Shown here one piece after another: positions 1-6,856 of a DNA stretch of 14,590 nucleotides. The first letter of the stretch is position 1. The number at the start of each line of letters is the position of its first letter. Below the pieces are notes generated by a model that had not been told where the DNA came from, ran no database searches, and saw nothing but the letters and a program-made list of their open reading frames with translations. Source of the stretch: DASZTU01 sp035547675 (GTDB lineage: Bacteria; Pseudomonadota; Alphaproteobacteria; Rhizobiales; Devosiaceae); NCBI GenBank assembly GCA_035547675.1, contig DASZUI010000225.1, positions 1 through 14,590 of the forward strand. The letters are read 5' to 3'. The position numbers and the translations under genes were made by a program.

Positions 1-228
1 ATTGGGGAAGGCGATGAGGATGGTGCTCGCCACCTTGATGCGCAGCGACCGCGCCGTGAGATTGACGGTGTAGCCGGTCGAATGCACCGCCTCGGAAACA
101 CGGGCGCGCGTCGTTTCGGAGACGCGATCAGGGCTCGACAGCGCCCGGCTGACGGTTGCCGTCGACACCTGGGCGTGACGGGCAACGTCCTGAATGGTCG
201 GGACTTTCCTGGTCGTTGCAATCGCCAA
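1..228 (-). CDS. LacI-family transcriptional regulator (N-terminal part)
   Basis: Only the first 76 codons are in the window; the gene runs off the left edge. Residues 11-55 form a LacI-type helix-turn-helix plus hinge: TIQDVARHAQVSTATVSRAL is close to the family consensus, followed by the usual SETTRARV and a TGYTVN segment. The start is taken as TTG at 228-226 because a GGAGG lies five bases upstream and the preceding in-frame codon is a stop (TGA); no ATG or GTG fits. The family binds palindromic operators with a central CG through an N-terminal dimer and senses a sugar in a C-terminal periplasmic-binding-like domain, which is missing here. The gene diverges from a sugar importer operon, and LacI-type palindromes lie in the shared gap, so it most likely represses that operon. 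The ligand cannot be inferred. Confidence 0.93.
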   Translation of the reverse strand, partial: MAIATTRKVPTIQDVARHAQVSTATVSRALSSPDRVSETTRARVSEAVHSTGYTVNLTARSLRIKVASTILIAFPN

Positions 229-272
229 TCACGCCTCCGGGCGCCAGCGCCACCGGGGCTTCTAATTCCAAC

Positions 273-302
273 TTGACAGCCGCGCAAGAAGTGGCTGATG
301 GT
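273..302 (+). promoter_or_regulatory. Candidate upstream promoter of the sugar operon
   Basis: A perfect -35 hexamer TTGACA lies at 273-278. With an 18-base spacer the best -10 is GATGGT at 297-302, which matches only three of six consensus positions but keeps the second-position A and final T. A start near 309 would fall inside the first LacI-type palindrome. This is one of two overlapping promoter candidates; the downstream one (314-342) has the better -10. Confidence 0.35.
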
Positions 303-304
303 GA

Positions 305-318
305 TGAAATCGATTGCA
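305..318. promoter_or_regulatory. Imperfect LacI-type operator (O1)
   Basis: TGAAATCGATTGCA matches the downstream perfect palindrome at 12 of 14 positions and keeps the central ATCGAT core. Its centre is 32 bp from that of the second site, about three helical turns, so two repressor dimers could sit on the same DNA face. It overlaps the -35 element of the 314-342 promoter candidate. The probable ligand is the divergent LacI-family protein encoded at 1-228. Confidence 0.65.
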
Positions 319-342
319 AAGCAGTACACAGCCATTTGTAAT
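314..342 (+). promoter_or_regulatory. Candidate main sigma70 promoter of the sugar operon
   Basis: The -35 is TTGCAA (314-319, four of six consensus bases), the spacer is 17 bases, and the -10 is TGTAAT (337-342, five of six). The -35 overlaps the end of operator O1 and the -10 is the left half of operator O2, so LacI binding would block RNA polymerase directly. The start would be near 349, giving a leader of about 80 bases before the binding-protein start codon at 432. Confidence 0.5.
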
Positions 343-350
343 CGATTACA
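337..350. promoter_or_regulatory. Perfect LacI-type operator (O2)
   Basis: TGTAATCGATTACA is a perfect 14-bp palindrome with the central CG step typical of LacI-family operators. It lies in the gap between the divergent LacI-family gene and the sugar importer operon and covers the best -10 hexamer. A related site lies 32 bp upstream. Assignment to the neighbouring regulator is by position and by family operator style. Confidence 0.75.
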
Positions 351-431
351 GCGGACCGGATTCGAGGGAGGAACCGTTCGAAGCCGGCGGCTTGTGGAGC
401 GACGAGCTCCTGACTGTTTGGGAGGACAGAC

Positions 432-1688
432 ATGATGAAGACGTTTGCGCTGACGGCCGTCGCGGCCGCAACGCTGCTTGGCGGCACGGCCGCGAAGGCG
501 ACCGACTTGGAGGTGATCCACTGGTGGACGTCGCCGGGCGAGACTGCGGCGGTGCATCAGTTCAGGGATGCGTTCAACAACGACGGCGCCGGCGACAAAT
601 GGGTGGACGATGCCATCGCCGACGGCAACACGGCGCGTTCCACCGACATGCAGCGCATTCAGGGTGGCGATCCTCCGGGCGCGAGCCAGTTCAACCCGGG
701 CCGCGAGTACGAGGAGCTGATCAAGAACAACCTCCTGCTCGATCTGACCGACCTCGCCACGGCCGGCAACTGGGAGAAGATCATCCGCCCGCACGAGATT
801 TCGGAAGGGTGCCTCGTCGATGGCCATTGGTGGTGCGTGCCGGTCAACATCCATTCGTGGAACTGGGGCTGGTACAACAAGAAGGTGTTTGCCGACGCCG
901 GCTTGCCCGAGCCCAAGAACTTCCAGGAATTTCTCGCTGATGCGCCGAAGCTGAAGGCCAACGGGGTCATCCCCTTCGCCATCGGCGGCGACGGTGGCGG
1001 CTGGCAGATCGCCGGGGCCTTCGGCGTCATCCAGACCGAAATGCTCGGTAAGGACAAGCGCGCCAAGATCCTGCGCGACAAGGATACCGACCTTGCCGGC
1101 GGGCCGGAGATGAAGGCGGTATTCGCGGCCTTCAAGTCGCTGCGCGACTTCTCCGACGACGGCTACGCCAACCGCAACTGGAACGACACCTGGAAGCTGG
1201 TGGATTCGGGCAAGGCCGCGCTGCAGATCATGGGCGACTGGGAGCGTGGCGAGTTCGCGGCCAAGGGTGAAGTCGGCACCAAGGATTATGGCTGCATCGC
1301 CGGCTTTGATGATGCGCACCCCACCGCGACGACCAGCGGGGACGTTTTCGTTTTCCCCAAGCAGAATGATCCGGACAAGGAAGCCGCCCAGAAGCGTCTG
1401 GCGAATCTCATTATTTCGCCTGCCGTGCAGCTGGCCTTCAACAACGCCAAGGGCTCCTCGCCCGTGCGTTCGGATGTCGATGTCGCCTCGGCCGATCCTT
1501 GCCTGCAGAAGACGCTGGACATCTACAACAACCATCCGGACGAAGTGGTGACCGACGTCAACCGCTGGCTGTCGAACGATACCGTCAACCAGATGAACGA
1601 CCTGTTCACGAAGTTCTTCAACGACCCGAGCTACACGGTCGATCAGGCGCAGGCCGACTACGTGAATATCCTCAAGAACGCCAACTAG
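432..1688 (+). CDS. CUT1-type sugar ABC transporter substrate-binding protein
   Basis: A 418-residue periplasmic solute-binding protein. GGAGG at 421-425 sits six bases before ATG 432. The N-terminus is a clear signal peptide: a basic MMK, an alanine/leucine core to about residue 18, and a probable cleavage site after A21-K22-A23. The mature start LEVIHWWTSPGE, the GDPPGASQF segment and the late ALQIMGDWERGEF motif are typical of family 1 extracellular sugar-binding proteins, closest in my reading to the glucose/mannose (GtsA-like) branch. Two cysteines in the C-terminal half (in the YGCIAGF and ADPCLQ segments) could form the disulfide seen in that branch. It is the first gene of the operon. 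It should deliver a mono- or oligosaccharide to the permeases that follow; the exact sugar is not readable. Confidence 0.93.
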   Translation: MMKTFALTAVAAATLLGGTAAKATDLEVIHWWTSPGETAAVHQFRDAFNNDGAGDKWVDDAIADGNTARSTDMQRIQGGDPPGASQFNPGREYEELIKNNLLLDLTDLATAGNWEKIIRPHEISEGCLVDGHWWCVPVNIHSWNWGWYNKKVFADAGLPEPKNFQEFLADAPKLKANGVIPFAIGGDGGGWQIAGAFGVIQTEMLGKDKRAKILRDKDTDLAGGPEMKAVFAAFKSLRDFSDDGYANRNWNDTWKLVDSGKAALQIMGDWERGEFAAKGEVGTKDYGCIAGFDDAHPTATTSGDVFVFPKQNDPDKEAAQKRLANLIISPAVQLAFNNAKGSSPVRSDVDVASADPCLQKTLDIYNNHPDEVVTDVNRWLSNDTVNQMNDLFTKFFNDPSYTVDQAQADYVNILKNAN

Positions 1689-1701
1689 CGATGTGAACCC
1701 G

Positions 1702-1728
1702 GAGGCGCTGTCGTAAAGACAGCGCCTC
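1702..1728 (+). terminator. Intercistronic stem-loop after the binding-protein gene
   Basis: GAGGCGCTGTC (1702-1712) and GACAGCGCCTC (1718-1728) form a perfect 11-bp stem with a five-base loop GTAAA, starting 14 bases after the binding-protein stop. It is followed by TTCTC, not a full T-run, so it is likely a leaky terminator or an mRNA 3'-end stabiliser. Such hairpins between binding-protein and permease genes are a known way to keep the binding protein in excess. The rest of the 187-base gap up to 1875 shows no gene. Confidence 0.7.
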
Positions 1729-1875
1729 TTCTCAGTCAGGCGGCGCGGGCGTTTATTTGAGGGGGCAGCCAGCGACGACCGTCGCGGGCATCTGTTATCT
1801 GCGGACCGCTCCGGTGGTTTCGCATCCGCCCCTCGGATGAAGCGCGCTGAGCCGCGCCCAAAAGAGGCGTAGTAC

Positions 1876-2769
1876 ATGGCAGAGCGGACCAGGAAGAGAC
1901 TTCCGATCGCGTCGATCATCGCGACCATTCCTCTGATGATCGTATCGGTGGGCGTCTACATCTTCGGCATTGGCCTTTCGGTCTACTTCTCCTTCACCAA
2001 CACCATCGTGTTCCCGGACTACCGATTCGTCGGGCTGCGCCAATACCAGCGGCTGTGGACGACGGACATCTGGCTGACCGCGGTCAAGAACATCTGGATC
2101 TTCGGCCTGCTCTCGATCGCCGCCAACCTGGTGTTCGGCTACCTGCTCGCCGTCTTCATGGATCAGCGCATCCGGCAGGAAGACCTGTTGCGCACGATTT
2201 TCCTGTATCCCTTCGCCATGTCGCTGATCGTCACCGGCCTGGTCTGGCAGTGGGTGCTCGACCCCAATTACGGCCTCAACGCCACGATGCACGGGCTCGG
2301 GTGGACGAGCTTCTATTTCTCCCCGCTCAACGATGCGCGAACCGCTTTGTTCGGCCTCGTCGCCGCCGGGGTGTGGCAGGGCGCCGGCGTCACCATGGCC
2401 ATCCTGCTGGCCGGCCTGCGCGGTGTGGACGCCGAAATCTGGAAGGCGGCGCGGGTCGACGGCATCCCGCCCTGGCGTACCTACCTGTTCATCGCCTTGC
2501 CGATGATGCGCGGCGCAGTGGCGACGACCTTGATCCTGCAGTGCATCGGCACCCTGCGCATTTACGACATCATCGTCTCGATGACCGGCGCCGGGCCTGG
2601 CAATGCGACGATGATGCCGGCTGTCTACGTGCTGCAGATGCTGAGCGATCGGCAGAATGCCGCCCAAGGCATGGCTGCCGCGACGATGATGCTCCTGCCG
2701 GTGGTGATCGTACTCGGCGGTGTAGGGCTCTACCGGCTGTTCGCCGGACGAAAGGCGGTGACGGCATGA
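1876..2769 (+). CDS. Sugar ABC transporter permease, MalF/UgpA-like
   Basis: A 297-residue inner-membrane permease with about six hydrophobic segments. The first is near residues 12-38 and the last near 268-288. The cytoplasmic EAA loop that docks the ATPase is at about 185-210 (DAEIWKAARVDGIPPWRTYL, then FIALP). The length suits a CUT1 MalF-type subunit without the large periplasmic insert of enteric MalF. The start is ATG 1876, with GAGG at 1864-1867 as a modest ribosome site. It follows the binding-protein gene after a 187-base gap holding a stem-loop, and its stop overlaps the next permease start (ATGA), so the two permeases are translationally coupled. It should pair one-to-one with the permease at 2766. 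Confidence 0.95.
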   Translation: MAERTRKRLPIASIIATIPLMIVSVGVYIFGIGLSVYFSFTNTIVFPDYRFVGLRQYQRLWTTDIWLTAVKNIWIFGLLSIAANLVFGYLLAVFMDQRIRQEDLLRTIFLYPFAMSLIVTGLVWQWVLDPNYGLNATMHGLGWTSFYFSPLNDARTALFGLVAAGVWQGAGVTMAILLAGLRGVDAEIWKAARVDGIPPWRTYLFIALPMMRGAVATTLILQCIGTLRIYDIIVSMTGAGPGNATMMPAVYVLQMLSDRQNAAQGMAAATMMLLPVVIVLGGVGLYRLFAGRKAVTA

Positions 2770-3683
2770 GCGCGACGACAACCATGGAAACGGCTGCCCC
2801 GGCCGCCGAGGAGCCCTGGGGTGCACGCCCCAAGCGCATCACGATCGGCCGGATCGGGCTTTATGCGTTCCTGATCATCTCGGCCCTGTTCTTCCTGATT
2901 CCTCTCTATGTGATGGTGATCACCTCGCTCAAGCCCATGCCGGAAGTGCTCTCGAGCAACATCCTGTCGCTGCCGCGGCAGCCGACGATCCAGCCCTGGA
3001 TCGACGCGTGGTTGCATGCCTGTACCGGCGGCGACTGCTCGGGTCTCAGCCCCGGCTTCTTCAATTCGGTGAAGATCACCGTGCCGGCCGTCATCGTGTC
3101 GATCGCCATCTCATCGCTTACCGGCTACGCCCTCTCGTTCTGGAGCTACAAGGGCGCCGGGTTCTTTTTCGGTTTGCTGGTTTTCGGTGCCTTCGTGCCC
3201 TACCAGGTCGTGATCTATCCGATCATTCTCGGCCTCAGGACGGTGCACCTGTTCTCGACACTCGCCGGCATCATCGTGGTCCATACGATCTTCGGCATGC
3301 CGGTGCTGGTACTCTTGTTCCGCAACTTCTACGCCGGGCTGCCGATCGAGCTGTTCAAGGCCTCGCGCGTCGATGGTGCCAATTTCTGGCAGACTTTCCT
3401 CTACATCATGCTGCCCATGTCGGTCCCGATCACCGTCGTCGCGCTGATCCTGCAGGTGACTGGCATCTGGAACGATTTCCTGTTCGGCGTGATCTTCGCC
3501 GGCCGGCCCAACTGGCCGATGACGGTGCAACTGCAGAACATCGTGCATACGACGCAGGGCGTGCCGTCCTATGACGTCAACATGGCCGCGACCATCGAAG
3601 CGGCGGCCGTTCCACTCATCATCTATTTCGTATCAGGCCGCTGGTTCGTGCGCGGAATCGCGGCCGGCGCAGTGAAGGGCTGA
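2766..3683 (+). CDS. Sugar ABC transporter permease, MalG/UgpE-like
   Basis: A 305-residue inner-membrane permease, second half of the import channel. The start ATG 2766 sits in an ATGA overlap with the upstream permease stop. The reading frame stays open far upstream, but that part is only the other frame of the first permease. The N-terminal ~25 residues are hydrophilic and rich in Ala/Thr/Glu. The first membrane segment follows at about 30-52 and ends in the MalG-like ITSLKP. The EAA loop is at about 193-215 (PIELFKASRVDGANFWQTF). The segment near 105-115 shortly after ACTGGDCSG is periplasmic by position. It should form the membrane heterodimer with the 1876 permease and bind the 3688 ATPase. 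Confidence 0.95.
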   Translation: MSATTTMETAAPAAEEPWGARPKRITIGRIGLYAFLIISALFFLIPLYVMVITSLKPMPEVLSSNILSLPRQPTIQPWIDAWLHACTGGDCSGLSPGFFNSVKITVPAVIVSIAISSLTGYALSFWSYKGAGFFFGLLVFGAFVPYQVVIYPIILGLRTVHLFSTLAGIIVVHTIFGMPVLVLLFRNFYAGLPIELFKASRVDGANFWQTFLYIMLPMSVPITVVALILQVTGIWNDFLFGVIFAGRPNWPMTVQLQNIVHTTQGVPSYDVNMAATIEAAAVPLIIYFVSGRWFVRGIAAGAVKG

Positions 3684-3687
3684 ATTC

Positions 3688-4767
3688 ATGGCACAAGTAT
3701 CCGTCCGCGACCTCGACATCAGCTTCGGCGCCCTGAAGGTCCTGCAGAAGCTAAATGTCACAGCCGACGACGGCGAGTTTCTCGTCCTTCTCGGGCCCTC
3801 GGGCTGCGGCAAATCTACTCTGCTCAATGCCATTGCCGGCCTGCTCGACATTAATGGCGGACAGATCTTCATCGGCGGCAAGAACGTCACCTGGGAGGAG
3901 CCGAAGGACCGCGGCATCGGCATGGTGTTCCAGTCCTACGCGCTCTATCCACAGATGACCGTGGAGAAGAACCTCTCGTTCGGCCTGCAGGTGGCCGGCG
4001 TCAACAAGGACGAGATCGCGGCGCGCGTCGCCCGTGCTGCCGAGATCCTGCAGATCCAGCCGCTGCTCAAGCGCAAGCCGGCCAATCTTTCGGGTGGCCA
4101 GCGCCAGCGCGTGGCCATCGGACGCGCCCTAGTGCGCGACGTAGATGTATTCCTCTTCGACGAGCCGCTCTCCAATCTCGACGCCAAGCTGCGTTCGGAA
4201 TTGCGCGTCGAGATCAAGCGGCTGCACCAGCGGCTCAAGAATACTATGATCTATGTCACGCACGACCAGATCGAGGCGATGACCCTGGCCGATCGCATCG
4301 CCATCATGCGCGATGGCGTGATCCAGCAGTTGGCGGAACCGCACACCATCTACAACAAGCCGGTCAATTTGTTTGTGGCCGGCTTCATCGGCTCGCCCTC
4401 GATGAACTTCATCGAAGGCGAGCTCAACGGCGATCGGTTCGTGGCCGGCAACGCCAGCGTGCCGCTCGCGGGCTACAGTTTCGATCGCGCCGCGCCCTCG
4501 GCGGCGACCAAGGCGGTGCTCGGCGTTCGCCCCGAACACGTCGCGATCGGCGAGGCGGCGCAGAAAATGCCCTTCGTCATGGACAGCGAAATCGAGATCG
4601 TCGAACCGATGGGGGCGGACACGATCGCCTGGGTCAAGCTCGCCGGCCAGCCCTTCACGCTGCGCGCCGAATCCGAGCCGGCGCTGAGCATTGGGCAGAA
4701 GGTGCGGGTGGGCTTCGATCCTGCCCGAAGCTCGCTGTTCGATGCCGCAACAACCAACCGCCTTTGA
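3688..4767 (+). CDS. Sugar ABC transporter ATP-binding protein (MsmK/UgpC/MalK type)
   Basis: A 359-residue ATPase that powers the importer from the cytoplasmic side. All motifs are intact: Walker A GPSGCGKST (36-44), Q-loop Q82, signature LSGGQ (134-138), Walker B VFLFDE (154-159), D-loop NLD (163-165) and switch His192. The C-terminal ~120 residues form the TOBE/OB regulatory domain of CUT1 ATPases, with the usual VLGVRPEHV motif. The start ATG 3688 lies four bases after the permease stop, with AAGGG at 3675-3679. ATPases of this group are sometimes shared between several importers, but the tight spacing makes this one dedicated at least in transcription. Confidence 0.97.
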   Translation: MAQVSVRDLDISFGALKVLQKLNVTADDGEFLVLLGPSGCGKSTLLNAIAGLLDINGGQIFIGGKNVTWEEPKDRGIGMVFQSYALYPQMTVEKNLSFGLQVAGVNKDEIAARVARAAEILQIQPLLKRKPANLSGGQRQRVAIGRALVRDVDVFLFDEPLSNLDAKLRSELRVEIKRLHQRLKNTMIYVTHDQIEAMTLADRIAIMRDGVIQQLAEPHTIYNKPVNLFVAGFIGSPSMNFIEGELNGDRFVAGNASVPLAGYSFDRAAPSAATKAVLGVRPEHVAIGEAAQKMPFVMDSEIEIVEPMGADTIAWVKLAGQPFTLRAESEPALSIGQKVRVGFDPARSSLFDAATTNRL

Positions 4768-4783
4768 CTTCTGAAGGGCCGCG

Positions 4784-4830
4784 GGAGGCGGTCCCATCGG
4801 CCTGCGCCGTCCCGGAGGCCGGTCCCATCG
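4784..4830 (+). repeat. Two short direct repeats in the leader of the first enzyme gene
   Basis: The motif GGAGGC(C)GGTCCCATCG occurs at 4784-4799 and 4814-4830, differing by one inserted C. It lies in the 76-base gap between the ATPase and the first catabolic enzyme. Bases around the first copy can also fold into a small stem (GGCCG 4777-4781 with CGGCC 4798-4802). The true ribosome site is GAGGAG at 4835-4840, just after the second copy. A local duplication is the simplest explanation; no function is evident. Confidence 0.5.
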
Positions 4831-4843
4831 ACATGAGGAGACG

Positions 4844-5593
4844 ATGACCGATTTCTCGATCCAGCTTTACAGCGCCCGCAACGTTCCGCCGCTCGAAGCG
4901 AATTTGGCGCTCGTCGCCCGGCTGGGCTACACCCAGGTGGAGCCCTATGGCGGCCAGTTCGGTGATCCCGCCGCCCTGGCCGCGGCCATCAAGGCGGCGG
5001 GCCTGACCGCCCCCACCGCCCATATCGGGCTCGACATGCTGAAGGATACCTCGCGCACCATCGACGCGGCGGGCACCGTCGGCATCAAAACCATCTTCTG
5101 CCCGGCCATCCCGCGCGAGGACCGCAGCCAGGACGAGGGCAAGTGGCGCGAACTCGCCGACACGCTCGCTCGCCTCGCCGAAACCTACAACAAGGCCGGT
5201 TTAGGCTTCGGCTGGCACAACCACGATTTCGAATTCGTCCCCACCGCCGGCGGCAAGCTGCCCATGAACATTCTGCTCGATGGTGCGCCGGGCCTCGAAT
5301 GGGAGGTGGACGTCGCCTGGCTGGTGCGCGGCGGCCACACGCCGGCGCCCTGGTTCGCCCAATACGGCAAGCGGATCACCGGCATCCACGTCAAGGACAT
5401 CGCGCCCGAAGGCGAGGCGCTGGATGAGGATGGCTGGGCCGATGTCGGCTATGGCACGCTCGACTGGCCCCAGCTTTTCCGCGACATCAAGGCCAATACC
5501 TCCGCGCGCTACTTCGTGATGGAACACGACAAGCCGAGCGATTTCGAGCGCTTCGCCCGCCGCTCGATCGAAACCGCACGGGAGTGGAAGTAG
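4844..5593 (+). CDS. Sugar phosphate isomerase/epimerase-family TIM barrel (short form)
   Basis: A 249-residue cytoplasmic enzyme of the xylose-isomerase-like TIM-barrel superfamily. Visible markers are FSIQLYSAR at the first strand, VEPYGG (32-37), AHIGL (59-63), GWHNHDFEF (123-131), EVDVAW (154-159), GIHVKD (180-185) and VMEHD (225-229). D156, H182 and E227 fit three of the usual divalent-metal ligands; the fourth is probably in the 125-130 segment. The family includes isomerases, epimerases, dehydratases such as IolE, and lyases acting on 3-keto sugars, so the name does not fix the reaction. It starts with ATG 4844 behind GAGGAG and ends one base before the next oxidoreductase. Pairing with that oxidoreductase suggests the two act in sequence, possibly elimination or hydration of a keto-sugar. 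That role is inferred. Confidence 0.9.
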   Translation: MTDFSIQLYSARNVPPLEANLALVARLGYTQVEPYGGQFGDPAALAAAIKAAGLTAPTAHIGLDMLKDTSRTIDAAGTVGIKTIFCPAIPREDRSQDEGKWRELADTLARLAETYNKAGLGFGWHNHDFEFVPTAGGKLPMNILLDGAPGLEWEVDVAWLVRGGHTPAPWFAQYGKRITGIHVKDIAPEGEALDEDGWADVGYGTLDWPQLFRDIKANTSARYFVMEHDKPSDFERFARRSIETAREWK

Positions 5594-5594
5594 C

Positions 5595-6734
5595 ATGGCC
5601 AAGACCTACGGCGTCGGCATCATGGGTGCCGGCAATATTTCGGAGGCCTATCTGCGGCTCGCCCCGCTGTTCAAGGGACTGGAAGTCCGTGCCGTCGCCG
5701 ACATCAAGCCCGAAGCGGCCAAGGCCCGCGCCGAGCAGTTCGGCGTCACGGCGCAGACCCCGGACGAACTCCTGAAGAATTCCGAAATCGACGTGATCGT
5801 GAACCTCACGATCCCGGCCGCTCATTATCGCGTCTCCATGGACGCGATTTCGGCCGGTAAGCACGCCTATTCGGAGAAACCCTTCGTCCTCAGCCTCGAA
5901 GAAGGCAAGGCGCTGAAGCAGGCGGCCGACGAGCGCCATCTCCGCGTCGGTTCGGCCCCGGACACCTTCCTCGGCGGCGCGCACCAGCAGGTCCGCAGCC
6001 TCATCGATTCCGGCAAGCTCGGCCGCATCACCTCCGGCACCACCCATGTGATGAGCCGGGGCATGGAGCATTGGCATCCCAACCCGGATTTCTTCTTCCA
6101 GCCGGGCGCCGGCCCCGTGCTCGATGTCGGCCCCTATTACGTCACCGACCTCATCCAGCTCATCGGCCCGGTCCGCCGCGTCACCGCGTTTACCGGTATG
6201 GCCCGGCCCGAGCGCCTCGTCACCGCCGAGGGGCCGATGCGGGGGACCTATGTCAAGGTCGGCACGCCCACCACGATCCATGGCGTGCTGGAGTTCCATT
6301 CCGGCGCCATCGTCACCATTGGCGCGAGCTGGGACGTCCTCAGCCATGGCCACCACAATATCGAACTCTACGGCACCGAAGGCACGGTCTATGTTCCCGA
6401 CCCGAACTTCTTTGGCGGCGACATCACCATCGCCGACCAGGAGGGCAATAGGAGCAAGCTCGAGCCCTGGGCGCACCCCTTCGGCAAAATCAACCAGACC
6501 GACAAGGCCGGCAATGCGCGCGCCAATTATCGCACCGCCGGGCTCGCCGACATGATGGCGGCCGTCGACCAGAACCGCCCGGCGCGCTGCGGCCTCGACC
6601 TGGCGCTGCACGCCGTCGATGTCATGACCTCGCTGCTCAAGGCCGGCGAGAAGGGCGAGGTGATCACCCTCAGCACCACCTGCGAGCGCCCGGCAGCCCT
6701 CGGCCCGGACGACGCGCGGGCGCTGCTCAAATAG
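5595..6734 (+). CDS. Gfo/Idh/MocA-family oxidoreductase (GPYY type)
   Basis: A 379-residue NAD(P)-dependent sugar oxidoreductase. The N-terminal Rossmann fold has GAGNIS (11-16) and an acid at the end of the second strand (D36 in VADIKPE), which favours NAD(H). The family motif EKP is at 94-96, with K95 the expected catalytic lysine. The central motif reads D177-V-G-P-Y-Y, so the position where many family members carry the catalytic histidine of DxGxH is Tyr181; this GPYY form is a recognised subgroup. The gene starts one base after the upstream stop, with GGAG at 5581-5584, so the pair is coupled. The family oxidises or reduces ring hydroxyls of sugars, inositols and glycosides. In this context a C3 oxidation or 3-keto reduction is likely but unproven. 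Confidence 0.92.
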   Translation: MAKTYGVGIMGAGNISEAYLRLAPLFKGLEVRAVADIKPEAAKARAEQFGVTAQTPDELLKNSEIDVIVNLTIPAAHYRVSMDAISAGKHAYSEKPFVLSLEEGKALKQAADERHLRVGSAPDTFLGGAHQQVRSLIDSGKLGRITSGTTHVMSRGMEHWHPNPDFFFQPGAGPVLDVGPYYVTDLIQLIGPVRRVTAFTGMARPERLVTAEGPMRGTYVKVGTPTTIHGVLEFHSGAIVTIGASWDVLSHGHHNIELYGTEGTVYVPDPNFFGGDITIADQEGNRSKLEPWAHPFGKINQTDKAGNARANYRTAGLADMMAAVDQNRPARCGLDLALHAVDVMTSLLKAGEKGEVITLSTTCERPAALGPDDARALLK

Positions 6735-6739
6735 CCGAC

Positions 6740-6767
6740 GCCTGTCAAGCCCATCGGCTTGACAGGC
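6740..6767 (+). terminator. Perfect 12-bp stem-loop downstream of the GPYY oxidoreductase
   Basis: GCCTGTCAAGCC (6740-6751) and GGCTTGACAGGC (6756-6767) form a perfect stem with a four-base loop CATC, six bases after the stop codon. No T-run follows, so it is not a complete intrinsic terminator; an mRNA 3'-end stabiliser, a processing site or a protein-binding palindrome are alternatives. The right arm contains a perfect -35-like TTGACA (6759-6764). Confidence 0.6.
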
Positions 6768-6785
6768 CTGAGGCGACAATAAAAA
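6759..6785 (+). promoter_or_regulatory. Weak candidate internal promoter
   Basis: TTGACA (6759-6764) is followed after 15 bases by TAAAAA (6780-6785), four of six -10 positions. The spacing is short, so the call is tentative. If real, transcription would begin near 6792 and run through the intrinsic terminator at 6800-6831 before reaching the gene at 6857, which would make that terminator a leader attenuator. Confidence 0.25.
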
Positions 6786-6799
6786 CTGGATCAACCACT

Positions 6800-6831
6800 C
6801 GGCCGGCGGCACTGATCGCCGGCCGGTTTTT
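6800..6831 (+). terminator. Intrinsic terminator inside the catabolic gene set
   Basis: CGGCCGGCG (6800-6808) pairs with CGCCGGCCG (6817-6825) across an eight-base loop, and a T5 run (6827-6831) follows one base later: a classic Rho-independent terminator. It lies only about 12 bases before the ribosome site of the next gene (GGGGAGG, 6843-6849), which is unusual. It either ends the 432-6734 transcript or partly attenuates read-through into the 6857-9085 pair. Confidence 0.75.
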
Positions 6832-6856
6832 GTCGGCCGATCGGGGAGGAGAGGCG

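Noticed and set aside
1795..2826. Long minus-strand open frame opposite the first permease
   Set aside because: It mirrors a permease with intact EAA loop and membrane segments; the antisense product is low-complexity, rich in Arg/Gly/His/Asp, with no domain. It is a GC-rich codon shadow.
5487..6812. 441-codon minus-strand open frame opposite the GPYY oxidoreductase
   Set aside because: The plus frame has a complete Rossmann fold, EKP motif and ribosome site. The antisense frame has no recognisable fold and crosses gene boundaries.
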